Shown: positions 21,098 to 31,569 of the stretch, piece by piece
Layout of the letters: every line of letters starts with the position of its first letter
Numbering within the stretch: position 1 is the stretch's first letter
Source of the DNA: Pilatotrama ljubarskyi
Lineage: Eukaryota > Basidiomycota > Agaricomycetes > Polyporales > Polyporaceae
NCBI GenBank assembly: GCA_022385805.1
Contig: MU277690.1
Coordinates: forward strand, 320,128 to 384,127
DNA: 64,000 nt
Reading direction: 5' to 3'
Position numbers and translations under genes: made by a program
The notes under the pieces: model-generated
Databases searched by the model: none
The model's input: the letters and a program-made list of their open reading frames with translations, nothing else
What the model was told of the DNA's origin: nothing

Positions 21098-22233
21098 GCG
21101 CAAGAGTGTCGAAGAGCGCTTTTCTGCCGTGTAGGCTCGTAAACCATCCGTCCGGACATTTGAAACCCGGCAGGGGAGGATGTCCTAATGTTACGGAACG
21201 CAGCTGCCTTTGCATTGGCAGCTCGCGTGCTTACCGATCGAATGGTTTTCGAGTCTAGACTAGACCTTCACGGCGACCGCCACCTGGGTTCTTCGTCTGT
21301 GCCGCGTCTGCGTGCCATGCGCACCCCTGCATCTCCTACATGCGATATATTGAGTTCATCGGTGTCCGCTGCGCTCTCTGCCTGATCTGGCGTCCTCGTC
21401 GGGCATCTCTGTCCGTCGTGTTTCTGTCGGTACCCGTTGAAGCGTCGTAGGCTTAAGGAAGCAAGAAACCCATCGCGGTCGCATCCGACTCATTCAGGCT
21501 ATATCGATTTGTAAGCCGTCATTTTTCGCATTCCCTCATCCCAAGGAGTGAGTTGTTTTCGAGCAGTCCGACGCTTCCCTTTGTCTTCCCCTTGCCACAA
21601 GCAATCACAGCGCATGCTACCAAACATGTCAGTGCACGAGAGCGGCCCTTGAAACAAGGGAACGTTTGTCGTGTCCCGTCGATCGTCGATCCAATACCGA
21701 ACTTTGTAGCAGTCGCGCCTGGCACCCTTTGAAGCTAGCGATAGTGAGCAGTGGTCTTATATGATTGTTTTGGCACTTTCGTTACCGGCATCATGCCCCT
21801 ACGTTGCGCAGCAGCACCAGAAGTCAGCACGATGTATAACTCACCTGTCGGACAAAGGGGGCGTGGCACTTTCCGCTCGCCGCCTCACCAATCGACCGTC
21901 TCTTGTTGAGGAGCGCCTGTGATTCTCGCCGAGGCCCGCACGATTGAACATGACAGGTGACTCGTACACCAGGAGGCCTGCGCACCGCTTCCGTGCTGCT
22001 GAACTACAATGACTTGACTCTGGCCACTGCGGGAGCCATCAGAAGTATCACTGTCTTCTCGACTTCTTCTATCCATTTTCGAACGATCGTTTGAGCGTGG
22101 CGCTGCGATCTGATTCATCTGAACACGCAGCCGATCGCTGTTCGCACTCAGCCGGATACGATGCTTTCATCTGGGTGTGGGGAACATAAAGAGGCGAAGA
22201 TGCCACAAAGTCCTTGTATGCCCTCAGCCTGCC
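21098..22233. other. No firmly supported gene
   Basis: A minus-strand ATG frame at 22118-21885 (begins MNQIAAPRSNDRSKMDRRSRED) has the look of a hydrophilic first exon and would be divergent from the RING gene, but I could not chain further exons. Confidence 0.35.
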
Positions 22234-22674
22234 ATGACTCCATGCACAAACAGCATTATCTGCCCAATTTGTCTCGAGGACTTGGCCTCGGCAGCAGTCA
22301 GCTCCGTCGCCACATCCTGTGGTCAGTACAATTCGCCGCAACCGCACGGGGTTACACTAAAGAAGCCACCAGGGCATTTGTTTTGTAGGATCTGCCTCTC
22401 TGCTCACTTGAAATCCCATGCGTGGTGCCCCATATGCCGGCACGCGTTGTCAAGCAAGCGTAGCATCAAGAAGATTTATCCATTCATATGCGAGTACGTC
22501 CTGAGCCGTATGTCGCAATACAGGGATGGTATACCTCAACTGCTATGTAGAGGATCTAGGGAGCTTCCAGAAGCGTCTTCCCGACCCCCGGGACTCTGCC
22601 CTCAGACCAAGATCATCGAGGGAGACCACCCGAGCAGGCCGATCGATCTCACTTTGACTCCAGGGGCAGAGTGA
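22234..22674 (+). CDS. Small RING-finger (C3HC4) protein, probable E3 ubiquitin ligase
   Basis: Exons 22234-22321 and 22373-22674 (390 nt, 129 residues). The first in-frame ATG is at 22234; frames starting further upstream use GTG. Splicing out the 51-nt intron (GTCAGT...CCACCAG) creates an unbroken RING: Cys10, Cys13, Cys29, His31, Cys34, Cys37, Cys48 and Cys51, with CPIC at both ends and CGHLFC in the middle. RING domains recruit ubiquitin-loaded E2 enzymes. The rest of the protein has no recognised domain. The intron length is a multiple of three and it contains no stop, so unspliced RNA would insert 17 residues inside the RING. The gene sits among transposon relics, and further 3' exons cannot be excluded. 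Confidence 0.7.
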   Translation: MTPCTNSIICPICLEDLASAAVSSVATSCGQYNSPQPHGVTLKKPPGHLFCRICLSAHLKSHAWCPICRHALSSKRSIKKIYPFICEYVLSRMSQYRDGIPQLLCRGSRELPEASSRPPGLCPQTKIIEGDHPSRPIDLTLTPGAE

Positions 22675-22738
22675 CTCGAACCTCGACTAGTGGGAACGGT
22701 GTGCACTTGGTCTCCCGACGGGCGTACTTCAGTTACTT

Positions 22739-23700
22739 ACCGATGTATGTGGCACACATCCATGATCGTCGCGTCTGACAAACCCGTTTGCGATATTCCC
22801 AAGCGATAGTGATGTTCCGTTTTTAATAAGCCCTCCAGCGTCCCTGTAGATGCGTAAGGTGACTTCGATATTTCCTTGTTGACGCCATGCCGTTAGTCCT
22901 CGACTCCTCGGTGACTTACACGAGTCTCGACGTCCGGAAGGCGTGCTTTTCGTTACAGTTGAGTTGTGCCTCCGCCAGCAGATGCAACTCATTGGCAACC
23001 ATTACCGGCGCGGGAAGACGCACGGTTTCCGCCGGAGCCGTCCAAGATCACCCGCTCCCAGCGCGTGTGCAGGCATGAGGCCGCAGACCATTGACAAAGT
23101 CACCTCACTTAGGAGGACAGAGCCCGCCGTATGCGCCTACACCAACAGCCTTGTGTCGAGCGGAACGGGCGAATCCAGCCTCGTCTGCTGGCTGGGTGTC
23201 GCTCTCAAGGGCGTAGACAGTGTGTAGACGTCTATGTGTGACATAGCAAGTGAAATGGGGGAGGAGGGCAGGCCGAGAGATTTACTAACCGGGCTTGGAT
23301 GGGCTCTTGGTTACGTAGTCGACTCAACAAGCCCAGGGTGAGCAGTGCGCGATGGCAGCACGTACGAGGAATCTGTTGGGCGGTCATCGGTCAGTTCGCT
23401 AACATGAGCGGCGCAAAGGCGGATGACATGCTTACCTCCTTCTAACCGTGACCGAGCAGAGCAGAGCAGAGACTTGCATACTCTCGCTAACGGCTCGCCG
23501 GAGCTGCAGCACATGCAGCTGCTGGGAACGCGAGGAGCGTGTCGTCTGAGTCGATGCGCAGGCACTGGATGGTGTCGCATAGCGCGTATACGGCGCTGAG
23601 GCACAAGGCTGCTGCAGCCAAGAGGACGCCTATTGAACCTTGTATGAAAGCAGCGCGAGTGGCGGAAAGGTTGTGACTAGCGTAAACCGTTTTTAGGGGA
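22739..23700 (-). CDS. Possible intron-containing gene, minus strand, structure unresolved
   Basis: Several coding-like blocks read on the minus strand. Near 23690-23540 is a hydrophobic segment (GSIGVLLAAAALCLSAVYAL) that could be a membrane helix. Near 23010-22920 is a block reading VANELHLLAEAQLNC. Near 22874-22741 is a block ending CHIHR that is followed by a good donor GTAAGT at 22740. I could not connect them in one frame with confidence, and no family is recognised. The coordinates mark the region, not exact ends. Confidence 0.25.
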
Positions 23701-23929
23701 TGGGATGAAGCCCTTGGACGATGTGCTCTGATCGTTGATTCGAGTCTCTTGCTTGTCAGGGTTTCTTAGGGTGGGTCGGGCGGGTAACTTCCGACCAGAC
23801 CTGGGACCGATACTCAGCTCATCTGGACGTGTAGTAGCAGGTAGTAGCAGCTTCCTCAGAATAGCTGGCGGTCATATGACTGCTTATCTATCGATTCGCA
23901 CGGGGCACCGTGAGAGCGTGGCAGGGCAG

Positions 23930-23937
23930 TATAAATA
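23930..23937 (+). promoter_or_regulatory. TATA box of the gene at 23989
   Basis: TATAAATA in GGCAGTATAAATACC, 59 bp before the ATG at 23989, with a pyrimidine-rich leader between them. Confidence 0.65.
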
Positions 23938-23988
23938 CCTGTCGATCTCTCCATCACACCCCGCCCATCCTCTTTCATTTACGCACTT

Positions 23989-24526
23989 ATGGACACCTCT
24001 GCCTCCAACTCCGAGGAAAAATGGTTCCAGAGCCGGGACGCATTCTTCACGGCTGGCCTCACTGCCGCGCAGCTGGAGTGCTTTGTGAGTTTCGTCCCAA
24101 GATCGACCGTCGCGTGAGCATGCTGTTCACGTCCTCTGACTCCTCAGCGCGAGCCCATCCGACCTGACATCGCACAAGCGTGCCGCCGCGCAAAGGAACG
24201 TCACGTAAACGCGGCCCAGGACCTGATACGTGCAACAATGCTTCTGCTGGAGACAGCAGGAAAGAATAATTCCGTAAGTCGACTTTATGAGATTCGCTGT
24301 GGGAATAACTTACGCAACCGCCTGATTGTTGCAGAAAGTCCTCGATGTTCGCCACAGTGGCTATGAAGGACAAAGTCCGGCAGTGGTGGTTATGGCGCTC
24401 TTCAAGAATGAGGAGTACATCCGACTCGTGAAAGATGCGTCAGAGATGGTCTTGGCGTACATCGCGGACGAGAGGGTGCGTTATCAGGATACGGTTGGGT
24501 CGCAGCTGCAAGAAGGGACTCATTAG
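23989..24526 (+). CDS. Hypothetical small helical protein, three exons
   Basis: Exons 23989-24084, 24148-24273 and 24335-24526 give 414 nt and 137 residues with canonical GT-AG introns of 63 and 61 nt. All junctions keep frame. The protein starts MDTSASNSEEKWFQSRDAFF and is mostly charged, helix-prone sequence (QACRRAKERHVNAAQDLIRA, LVKDASEMVLAYIADERV) with no signal peptide or membrane helix. No family recognised. A TATA box 59 bp upstream supports the start. Exon-like sequence continues to about 24915 (see next entry), so a longer product using the GTGCGT donor after ADER is possible. Confidence 0.5.
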
Positions 24527-25149
24527 GTGCGTGGTTACGGCCTACACGGTACCCTTTGAGCCAGAATTACACTGTCGCAGTGGTAGTATTCAACGCGGGT
24601 ACGGCCACGTTCCTCTACGAGTTGGCTCGTTGCGCGTCACATCACCCTTCCCCATCCTGACGTATGTCCGCCTCCTTTCCACCGTAAGGTATCAATTTGA
24701 ACTACAACGTCTGCAGCACTATGCATCATTGGACGAACGGGTCTGCTCTCCTCTTGTACGTTGCCAATTCCACCTATCTACTGGCTCGCCCACTCACAGA
24801 TATCCTAGCTTGATGCAGTCGTTGTCTGCACATATGCCGCATACGCTTTCGTTCTGTCCCAGCTCTATAATCCAATCTGTTTCTGCGACGTCGATATAGA
24901 AGAGGGTTCCGCTATGTGATCTCGTTGTCGATTCCTATGTAGCGGTCTTGGACGAGAGGTTGTCACGCGTTGAATTTCGTCGGTAGCCCGGTGTGCTTCT
25001 AGCAGTATTGCCATTGCCACGTGGCGTAAGGACGTGTGTCACACATACTGTAACCGATGAAGAGGAGCCCGTGTCGCTGAGCGCGCCGTATGGGTGCACC
25101 GAAAGCAAACACCGAGGCGAAGCGTCTGCTGGACCGGTGAGTTTCAATT
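24527..25149 (+). other. Exon-like fragments, gene model unresolved
   Basis: Frames reading YTVAVVVFNAGTATFLYELA (about 24565-24625), HYASLDERVCSPL (24718-24756) and, after a GT-AG intron ending CCTAG at 24810, LDAVVVCTYAAYAFVLSQLY to a stop at 24915. The last two join in frame. They may be 3' exons of the gene at 23989 or a separate gene; I cannot close the gap without a stop codon. Confidence 0.3.
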
Positions 25150-25758
25150 ATGAGTGCAACAGTGAGGCATGAGTATACTACCTCGCCTGTCAGACTTCAT
25201 CCTTTGAGTGCGTCATCAGTCCACCACAACAGTGCGAATAGCATTGAGTTCGTCAAATCGGACAGCGGAGTCTGCCGCACTTGCGGTCGATGGATGTAAA
25301 ATATATCAGCATGCACCCTGGCACGTTGAGTATTCAGTTGTCTACGGCATCCAGAGCCCGGAATGCCAGGTTGCCGTGCGCCGCATCTACATGAGTCCCG
25401 CTTGCCATGACTATTTGCGTCCTCCGATTACTAGGAGGTTCGTGACCATAGTTGTTCTTAGTAAGTCTATCATTTCAAGTCATACTGCGTAGAGTTGAAG
25501 ATAGCTAGTCAAACAGCTCCGATTTCCCGAGCGCTTTGGCGGTGTTCAAGGTCGGCGAAGGAACAGCGAGGGACCAATGCATGCAGCTCCTGGACAATCA
25601 TCAAATTCTGGCAAGCTTTGTGCACTACATACACGCCCAATGTAGTAAGTCCAAAAGGCTCATTCAAGGATCATGCCTGCTGCTTCGTAGAAATAGAACT
25701 GGCCAACCGTTTCCGTACAATACTGAGAAGTTACCTACCCGACTCCGGAAGAGTGTGA
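25150..25758 (+). other. Exon-like fragments of a second unresolved gene
   Basis: A frame HAPWHVEYSVVYGIQSPECQ (ending near the donor GTAAGT at about 25459) and a block ALAVFKVGEGTARDQCMQLL running to a donor at 25643. The second block splices cleanly (GTAAGT...TTCGTAG, 25643-25686) to a final exon reading IELANRFRTILRSYLPDSGRV and stop at 25758. The first block is out of phase with the second in any junction I tried. Family unknown. Confidence 0.3.
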
Positions 25759-25997
25759 AGGTGCTGGCATAGTAGGTGTTTACATGAGTAAAGAACCGAT
25801 ATATAGGAGTCCCGAAACTTACGGGCATTCCGCTCGAATCGCCCTACAGCAGCTTGGCCAGAAAAACACCTTCGGCAAGTAAGGATATACAGTAACCGCC
25901 CTGGCGACAGAAGGAGCATTGAGTACTGTGATGTGTCAATCCAGAGGGTGTGTTTTCGCCAAAAGACTCCTCACCGAAATGGGCGACATACACAATA

Positions 25998-26055
25998 GGG
26001 GAATGCACAGTAGCGTTTTCGAGGCGATTCGACGCCCGATTTGAGCGCCCGATTT
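25998..26055 (+). repeat. Left terminal inverted repeat of the Harbinger element
   Basis: 58 bp, identical to the reverse complement of 29473-29530. Contains two CGCCCGATTT words that may be internal protein-binding repeats. Confidence 0.95.
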
Positions 26056-26226
26056 GGGTCGCGCAGGCCCCTCGGAGACTGCCGAGTAGCGCAACTCAAC
26101 TTTGATATGGGCGGACATCTCAGCGATTTGGCACACTCTTTTTAAGCGGAGCTTGAAAAAGTGGCTGCTACCGTCCGCGCGTGTGCCGTGCCCCTTCGAC
26201 TACACTCGCTGCGCGACCGCAACACC

Positions 26227-27802
26227 ATGCCCAGGAAATCTGACCGTCAACAGGCTGTGGATGCTCTACACCGTGCCTTTCTAGTAAATCATGCCCTGCA
26301 GGCTGAAAAACGCCTTGCCCGAGACTTTTTCCGTGAAAATCCTAAGCTTCGAGAGCTGGACTGGGAGGACATGGACTTGGACGGAGACCCATCCTCAGGT
26401 TCGCCCTTGACCACCTCCTCATCATCTTCCTCGTCCTCGTCCTCGTCCTCTTCTTCCTCTTCCGACAGTCTATCCTCACTCTCTGATGAGGAGCCATTAC
26501 CTTCGGAGGTGTTGACCGAGCAGCTACTCAAGCTGTACTCGCGGTACTACTGGCAGGAACGACGAAAGATCAGCAAGACGGATGGGATATTGCATCTCCT
26601 CCTCGGGGAATGGAAAACATCTCGTCCGGAGATCTTTCGTTCCTATCTCCGCATAACTCCTGATTGCTTTGATGATCTTGTCGAGGCCATCAGAGACGAC
26701 CCTATCTTCCGCAACAACTCCAACAATCACCAAGCGCCTGTTGCAGTCCAAGCTGCTGTCGCACTCTACCGATTTGGGCATTATGGTAATGCAGCGAGCA
26801 CGATGAAGGTTGCCCTTACCTTTGGCGTCAGCTATGGGTTTGTTCAGCTTGCCACTTCCCGGGTTATGTCAGCATGCTGCTCGGAGAGCTTTCGGTTTGC
26901 ATCTGTCCAGTGGTCAACTTCCGCCGCCAAGGCAGCTGCAAAGGAGGCCATCTCACAAGTTTGCCCACATTGGCAAAATGGCTGGTGCATGGTCGATGGC
27001 ACACTTGTCCCCCTCTTTCAACGGCCCAGCCTTTTCGGTAACATATGGTTTGACCGCAAAGCGAACTATTCCATGAATGTCCAGGTATGTAATACCAACC
27101 TTTGACTATATGAATGTTGACTCACAACTATCAGATCGTCTCGACTCCTGACTGTACTGTCATCAACTACAGTGTTGGCCTCCCTGGCAGTGCACATGAC
27201 GCAACCGCTTGGAAGGAGACCACTTTGGCACAACACCATGAGGACCTGTTGGCACCAAATGAATGGGTTTGGGCTGACACTGCATACCCTCTCACATACT
27301 GGTGTCAGTCCCCATACAAAAAGTATGTGCTTCTTCATAGCCCCCTGTATACTCTAACATTTTTTTTGTTTGATTCAGACCAGAACGGGACATACCTGCA
27401 AATGCACGGTACAATTACCATGTATCCCGTGTCCGTGTCCGCTCCGAGCACTGCATTGGTTATCTCAAGGGGCGCTGGGGATCTCTACGGCGCCTCCGTG
27501 TCGCAGTGCGCTCACAGAAAGGCCTCCGCTATGCCAGTCTATGGGTGATGACCTGCATCCACTTGCACGGCTTCGCACGGCAGCATGAGGGTGGCGAGTA
27601 CGAACTTGACAAATTCTTCAAACATGGACGTCGTTACATGAAGAAGCACCGGAAACGGGAAAGGCGGTGGAGAAATATGATGAGAAGACTTGCAGCCGAC
27701 GAGGAGCGCAGGCGTAGCGAGCATAATGAAGAAGAGCTTCTACGGGGAAAAGAGCGGCGGGAGGAGTTGAAGAAGGCATTGGAGGAACACCTGAGCTCAT
27801 AG
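26227..27802 (+). CDS. PIF/Harbinger DDE transposase
   Basis: Exons 26227-27084, 27135-27322, 27379-27802 (1470 nt, 489 residues). The start is the ATG at 26227; the longer frame to 26161 begins with GTG. A poly-serine/acidic linker lies at about residues 58-85. The DDE superfamily nuclease domain follows: D near 254 in MVDGTLVPLF, D near 332 in WADTAYP, E near 370 in RSEHCIGYLKGRWGSL. The C-terminus is strongly basic/acidic and coiled (KKHRKRERRWRN... to LEEHLSS). The protein cleaves the element's 58-bp ends, and in this family it acts with the Myb-like partner encoded just downstream on the other strand. Both introns are canonical, 50 and 56 nt. Confidence 0.93.
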
Positions 27803-27812
27803 CAGATGTACA

Positions 27813-29285
27813 TCAGTGAGTGGCAGCATCAGCAGGAGAGTTGGATGACACAGTAGTCAAGAGAGGAGGTGATATTGGAGCCATGCCTCGACGGATGCGC
27901 TCGAGCTCGATCTGGGCCTCCATAAGCTTGAGCTCGTGGGCACGCTGCTTGTCACGCTCCCGTGCTTCATGCTCAAGACGTGCCCGCTCCAGATCACACC
28001 GGATCTTCTCCTTCTCAAGCTTGTACTTGTGCCGTGCATAAAGGTGCATCCGTGTTTGTTTGAGACGTGCTTCGCGGTCAGCTGCTGCAAGCTCTTGAAC
28101 ATGTTGAAGCATGGTCTTGCGCCGCTTGCTCATAGATGTGTTGACAGATGACGTGGTGGAAGGGCGCTTCCGCTTGCCCACACTCTTGGCCACCACATTC
28201 GTCTCATCCGAGTCGGAGCTGCTGTTGTCGAGCCCTTCGTCCTCAGTGCCGGTGCTGGGTGCTGTTGCTGTTGCAGAGCTGGATCCACCTCTGGGCTCAT
28301 ACTCCGGGTCGTCACGTGAGGATGCAGGCGAGACGGAGAGTGGGTCAGCACTGTGACGGTCAGGCTGGGCACCATAATGGTTGCGCCTTCCGTCCAGGTT
28401 CTGCATAGTTGCCATGTTAGCATGTTACACACCGACCATCATTAATGCTTACCTCCTGCTTCCGGTCCAAAATGGTCAGATCGACCTCCGTTGTACTGTT
28501 GGCCACACCAGAGCGGTCGACGAGTGGATGGCCACGCATCAACTGGTTGACGTGCTTGTACCATGGAAACTCGCGCTTGATAGCATCTGTCAGAGTGTCA
28601 GTAGCTACCAGGACCTGTCACAGAAGAGCTTACCCCAGATATTTGCGAGCTGGGAGCCCTCCTCAAACACGTCCTCTCGATCCTCATCGACGAGGCCAGC
28701 ACCGGTATCTGTGAGCTTTGTACGACATTCTCGATAGATGGCCTTGATTCTAAGGAGTGCAGATATTAGTCTTGTGCCCGATGCGACAGCGTGGACACTC
28801 ACCTGATGACACGGTTCTTGATTACGCCAGCAAGCTCCTCGATGTCGTCCTCAGTGTACTTCGTGAATCGACCACTTTCAAGAAAAACCTTGCGAGCAAG
28901 ACGCGTGTAGTGCTCGTGAATAACCTTTCCATTCATCTTGCTTGAGCCATCCTTCTCACCCGGGTCGAAGCCGAGTGCGATGCAGGTGGGGGGGTGTTCC
29001 TCGATAGCCGACAGGAGTAGGTCGGTTACGAAGTGGTACTCGGGCTTGGACCAGCTGCGACAGGTCAAGAATATTAGCAAATATATGCAATAGCAACAGG
29101 AGACCCACTCACTGAACCGTCACAATGCGCCGCCCTTCCTGTGTCTGAGACACTGGTGTCTCGTTCTCCTTGGTGGCCGAAGGCGGACGTGCTGCAACCT
29201 GACTTCTGCGGGTCCCGTGGGACTTCTTGTGCTTTGGGGGTTTGTCTGGTGCTTTGAGCACCTTTGAGGGCTTCTTAGAGGTCAT
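27813..29285 (-). CDS. Harbinger-associated Myb/SANT-like DNA-binding protein
   Basis: Exons on the minus strand: 29285-29113, 29054-28803, 28749-28634, 28586-28453, 28400-27813; total 1263 nt, 420 residues, all junctions in frame. Residues 1-57 are lysine-rich (MTSKKPSKVLKAPDKPPKHK). The trihelix/Myb-SANT-like domain is at about 59-141, starting HWSKPEYHFVTDLLL and containing HEHYTRLARKVFLESGRF. A Ser/Asp-rich linker follows, then a long charged coiled coil (about 315-400, KLEKEKIRCDLERARLEHEA). In studied Harbinger elements the partner brings the transposase into the nucleus and onto the ends; that role is inferred here. Its stop is 10 bp from the transposase stop. Confidence 0.88.
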
Positions 29286-29472
29286 GATCGGACAGCATTG
29301 AATTCAAAGACCAGAGTGAGAGTATTACAGGTGAAGCGTAGTACGAGCATCGACGCGTCGCAGTCGACGCGCCGGTCCCCTGCCATATTCAAACTCCGAC
29401 GACGCGTCTCGGCGTTTCCCGAGGTTGGCGTTCAGCGCGAGCACCGGTAGACCGTCGGACTGCTGCCCGGCA

Positions 29473-29530
29473 AAATCGGGCGCTCAAATCGGGCGTCGAA
29501 TCGCCTCGAAAACGCTACTGTGCATTCCCC
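29473..29530 (-). repeat. Right terminal inverted repeat of the Harbinger element
   Basis: Perfect 58-bp inverted copy of the left end. Confidence 0.95.
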
Positions 29531-29532
29531 TA

Positions 29533-29946
29533 CAGCAGGACTCAGGTCGATAGACCGTTCGCATTTTACTGTGTTCGTGGAGCACGGAGCGTCCGGACGA
29601 TCCAGACCGAATGTGGCAAGTCGCAAGGGGCGCATCGACGACGACTGACGCCGCGTCCCAGGCGCATACCCGTCCATAACTACGTTGGCGACCCCGTAGC
29701 CTAAGCTCGCGATGTGATGCTGGCATGCAACAGAGTCTTCATGAGTGTTTGCGGGCTGAGCCGATCCCAAGAGGCTACAGACAGCAACACCAGCGGCATC
29801 CGGTCGCAGACGCCCTGTCAGAAGCCGGCGTCCCGGGATCACGGGCAGCGGAGCGAGGTGGCTCTTCCTCCCATACGCGGCTGCATCGCTCCAGGGATCT
29901 GTGAAGAAAATAAAATCAATGCGGTCTATCGACATGAGTCCTGCTG
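29533..29946. mobile_element. Mariner-like MITE flanked by TA
   Basis: A 414-bp non-coding unit. The ends are CAGCAGGACTCAGGTCGATA and an inverted copy with one mismatch over about 25 bp, each flanked by TA (29531-29532 and 29947-29948), the target duplication of Tc1/mariner elements. The left TA is the same TA that borders the Harbinger element, so the two transposons touch. Confidence 0.78.
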
Positions 29947-30357
29947 TAATATGATTTGTTGACGGTTGTTGTCCAACAGCCTCAACAGTACGGCAATCGC
30001 CGAGGACAGATCTCGAAGCATCGACGTCAAAAAACACGTTCGTGCATGTTTTATCTTTCGCCGCCAGACTCTGCTTTCTGCATCTTGTCCCCGTTCCCCC
30101 ATCTCCTCTGCCCAAGATGCCTGTTCTTGTGCAATAGCAACCAAGGGTTTCTGCTCCATACCCTTGGTTGCCCTCCGTCTCGACCTGCTAGATTCTCGCC
30201 GTGTTAGACTGCGTCGCTAGACACCCCAATACCCGTTAGACGGATCCTCTCGCATCTCCCTAGACTTCCTCGGGACTCTTCGATTTATCTTTTTTTCGGG
30301 CATCCAAACACTGCAAAACTCTAGAGCATAGAGCAATAGAAGACATACGATATAGAA
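29947..30357. other. 5' region of the methyltransferase gene
   Basis: No gene. Pyrimidine-rich tracts (CTTGTCCCCGTTCCCCCATC) and an AT-rich leader just before the ATG at 30358. Confidence 0.5.
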
Positions 30358-31569
30358 ATGGCCATCTGCCCGATCCCTCCGACGTCCTCCCTTCCGCCGC
30401 TCTCCCGGCTGCCCACCTACTCCGTCGCGAAGATATCTCAGGCGGTCGACAACCTACGCTCCATATACTGCGCTCCGCAGAAGCCGCTCCAGCCTAAGCT
30501 TGTCCTTCCGAAACGCAAGGCCCTCCCCCGACACCTCATCCATGACACCTCCGTTCCCGATTCCGGCTATGCTTCCGCCGAAGGCGAGGACGAAGTTGAC
30601 GAAGAATGCGCTCCGGAGGAAGGTCAAGATACCCCCTTCGACTTGGACGTTCTCCGCTCCGACACGTTCGAACGCGAGTTCGCCATCCGTTGGTTGACCG
30701 GGTTCGCTGCGCGCTCCGACCTATGGGTCTACGCCTCGGATGACGAAGCGGAAACGGACGCGCGCGCCGCCATCGTGGACGCCGCTGCCTCCATCCTCGC
30801 GATGTTCGCCGGCGAAGAAGAGGAAGAAGACATCACGCGCACGTTCACCTTCCCCGCCGCTCGCGCTAGGTCCGGTGCTGTTCATGTCGAGCTTAACGAC
30901 GCGCCGCTGCTGAGCGACGACCATACCTCTGTCGGTTTACAGAGCTGGGGGAGCTCCATTCTCCTTGCCGAGCGCATGTGCTTAGATCCTGCTGCCTTCG
31001 GCCTCGTTCCTCCTGCGCAAAGCCGCCTACGTATCCTCGAGCTTGGCGCTGGGACGGGCTTGTTGAGCATCGCTGCCGCTAAGCTCCTCGCCTCAGATCC
31101 AGCTCGCTCTCCGGAGATCATTGCAACGGACTATCATCCGTCGGTCCTCGCAAACCTCCGCTCAAACGTCGAGAGGAACCTCTCTACGTCGAAGAGCCCT
31201 GCTGTTGACGTCCTTCCGCTCGACTGGCAGAACCCCGTTTGCGAAGGCCCGCTCGCGAAGTCATTCGATGTCATCCTCGCTGCGGACGTCGTCTACCATC
31301 CGGAGCACGCTCGTTGGATCAAGGCTTGCGTTGAGCGGCTCCTCTTACCGGAACGAGGCGTCTTCTGGCTCATCATACCCATCCGGCCGACAGGCAGACA
31401 CGAGGGCATGAGCAACACTGTCGAGGCGGTCTTCCCGCGTGCAACGGTTTTCGGGCACAAAGAGCGACGCGAACTAGCCATCGTCGATGTCGAGGAGCTC
31501 AGCAAGCACAACGGGGTCGGACGCGCGGACGAGGGTGGATATAGGCTGTACAAGATTGGATGGGCTTGA
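30358..31569 (+). CDS. SAM-dependent protein-lysine methyltransferase-like protein (Methyltransf_16 family)
   Basis: Intronless, 403 residues, starting at ATG. The seven-strand methyltransferase fold is seen in the second half: motif I LRILELGAGTGLLSIAAAKL (about residues 223-242), acidic loop IIATDYHPSVLANL, an LDWQNP turn, and FDVILAADVVYHPEH (about 303-317), the combination typical of the lysine methyltransferase family that modifies translation factors and chaperones. The N-terminal 110 residues hold an acidic, low-complexity segment (AEGEDEVDEECAPEEGQD) and a helical DTFEREFAIRWLTGFAARS block. Substrate cannot be told from sequence; elongation factor or other cytosolic targets are the usual ones for this family. 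Confidence 0.8.
   Translation: MAICPIPPTSSLPPLSRLPTYSVAKISQAVDNLRSIYCAPQKPLQPKLVLPKRKALPRHLIHDTSVPDSGYASAEGEDEVDEECAPEEGQDTPFDLDVLRSDTFEREFAIRWLTGFAARSDLWVYASDDEAETDARAAIVDAAASILAMFAGEEEEEDITRTFTFPAARARSGAVHVELNDAPLLSDDHTSVGLQSWGSSILLAERMCLDPAAFGLVPPAQSRLRILELGAGTGLLSIAAAKLLASDPARSPEIIATDYHPSVLANLRSNVERNLSTSKSPAVDVLPLDWQNPVCEGPLAKSFDVILAADVVYHPEHARWIKACVERLLLPERGVFWLIIPIRPTGRHEGMSNTVEAVFPRATVFGHKERRELAIVDVEELSKHNGVGRADEGGYRLYKIGWA

Larger units (their letters stand above)
25998..29530. mobile_element. PIF/Harbinger DNA transposon, apparently complete
   Basis: A 3533-bp element with perfect 58-bp terminal inverted repeats (25998-26055 and 29473-29530) beginning GGGGAATGCACAGTAGCG. It contains the two genes expected of autonomous PIF/Harbinger elements, a DDE transposase on the plus strand and a Myb/SANT-like protein on the minus strand, convergent with 10 bp between their stop codons. 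Both frames are open and all introns canonical. The dinucleotide TA flanks both ends (25996-25997, 29531-29532); the family's usual 3-bp duplication is not clean here (ATA versus TAC). Identical ends and intact genes argue for recent movement. Confidence 0.92.

Noticed and set aside
26161..26226. N-terminal extension of the Harbinger transposase
   Set aside because: Would start at GTG; the first ATG in frame is 26227, with a good context.
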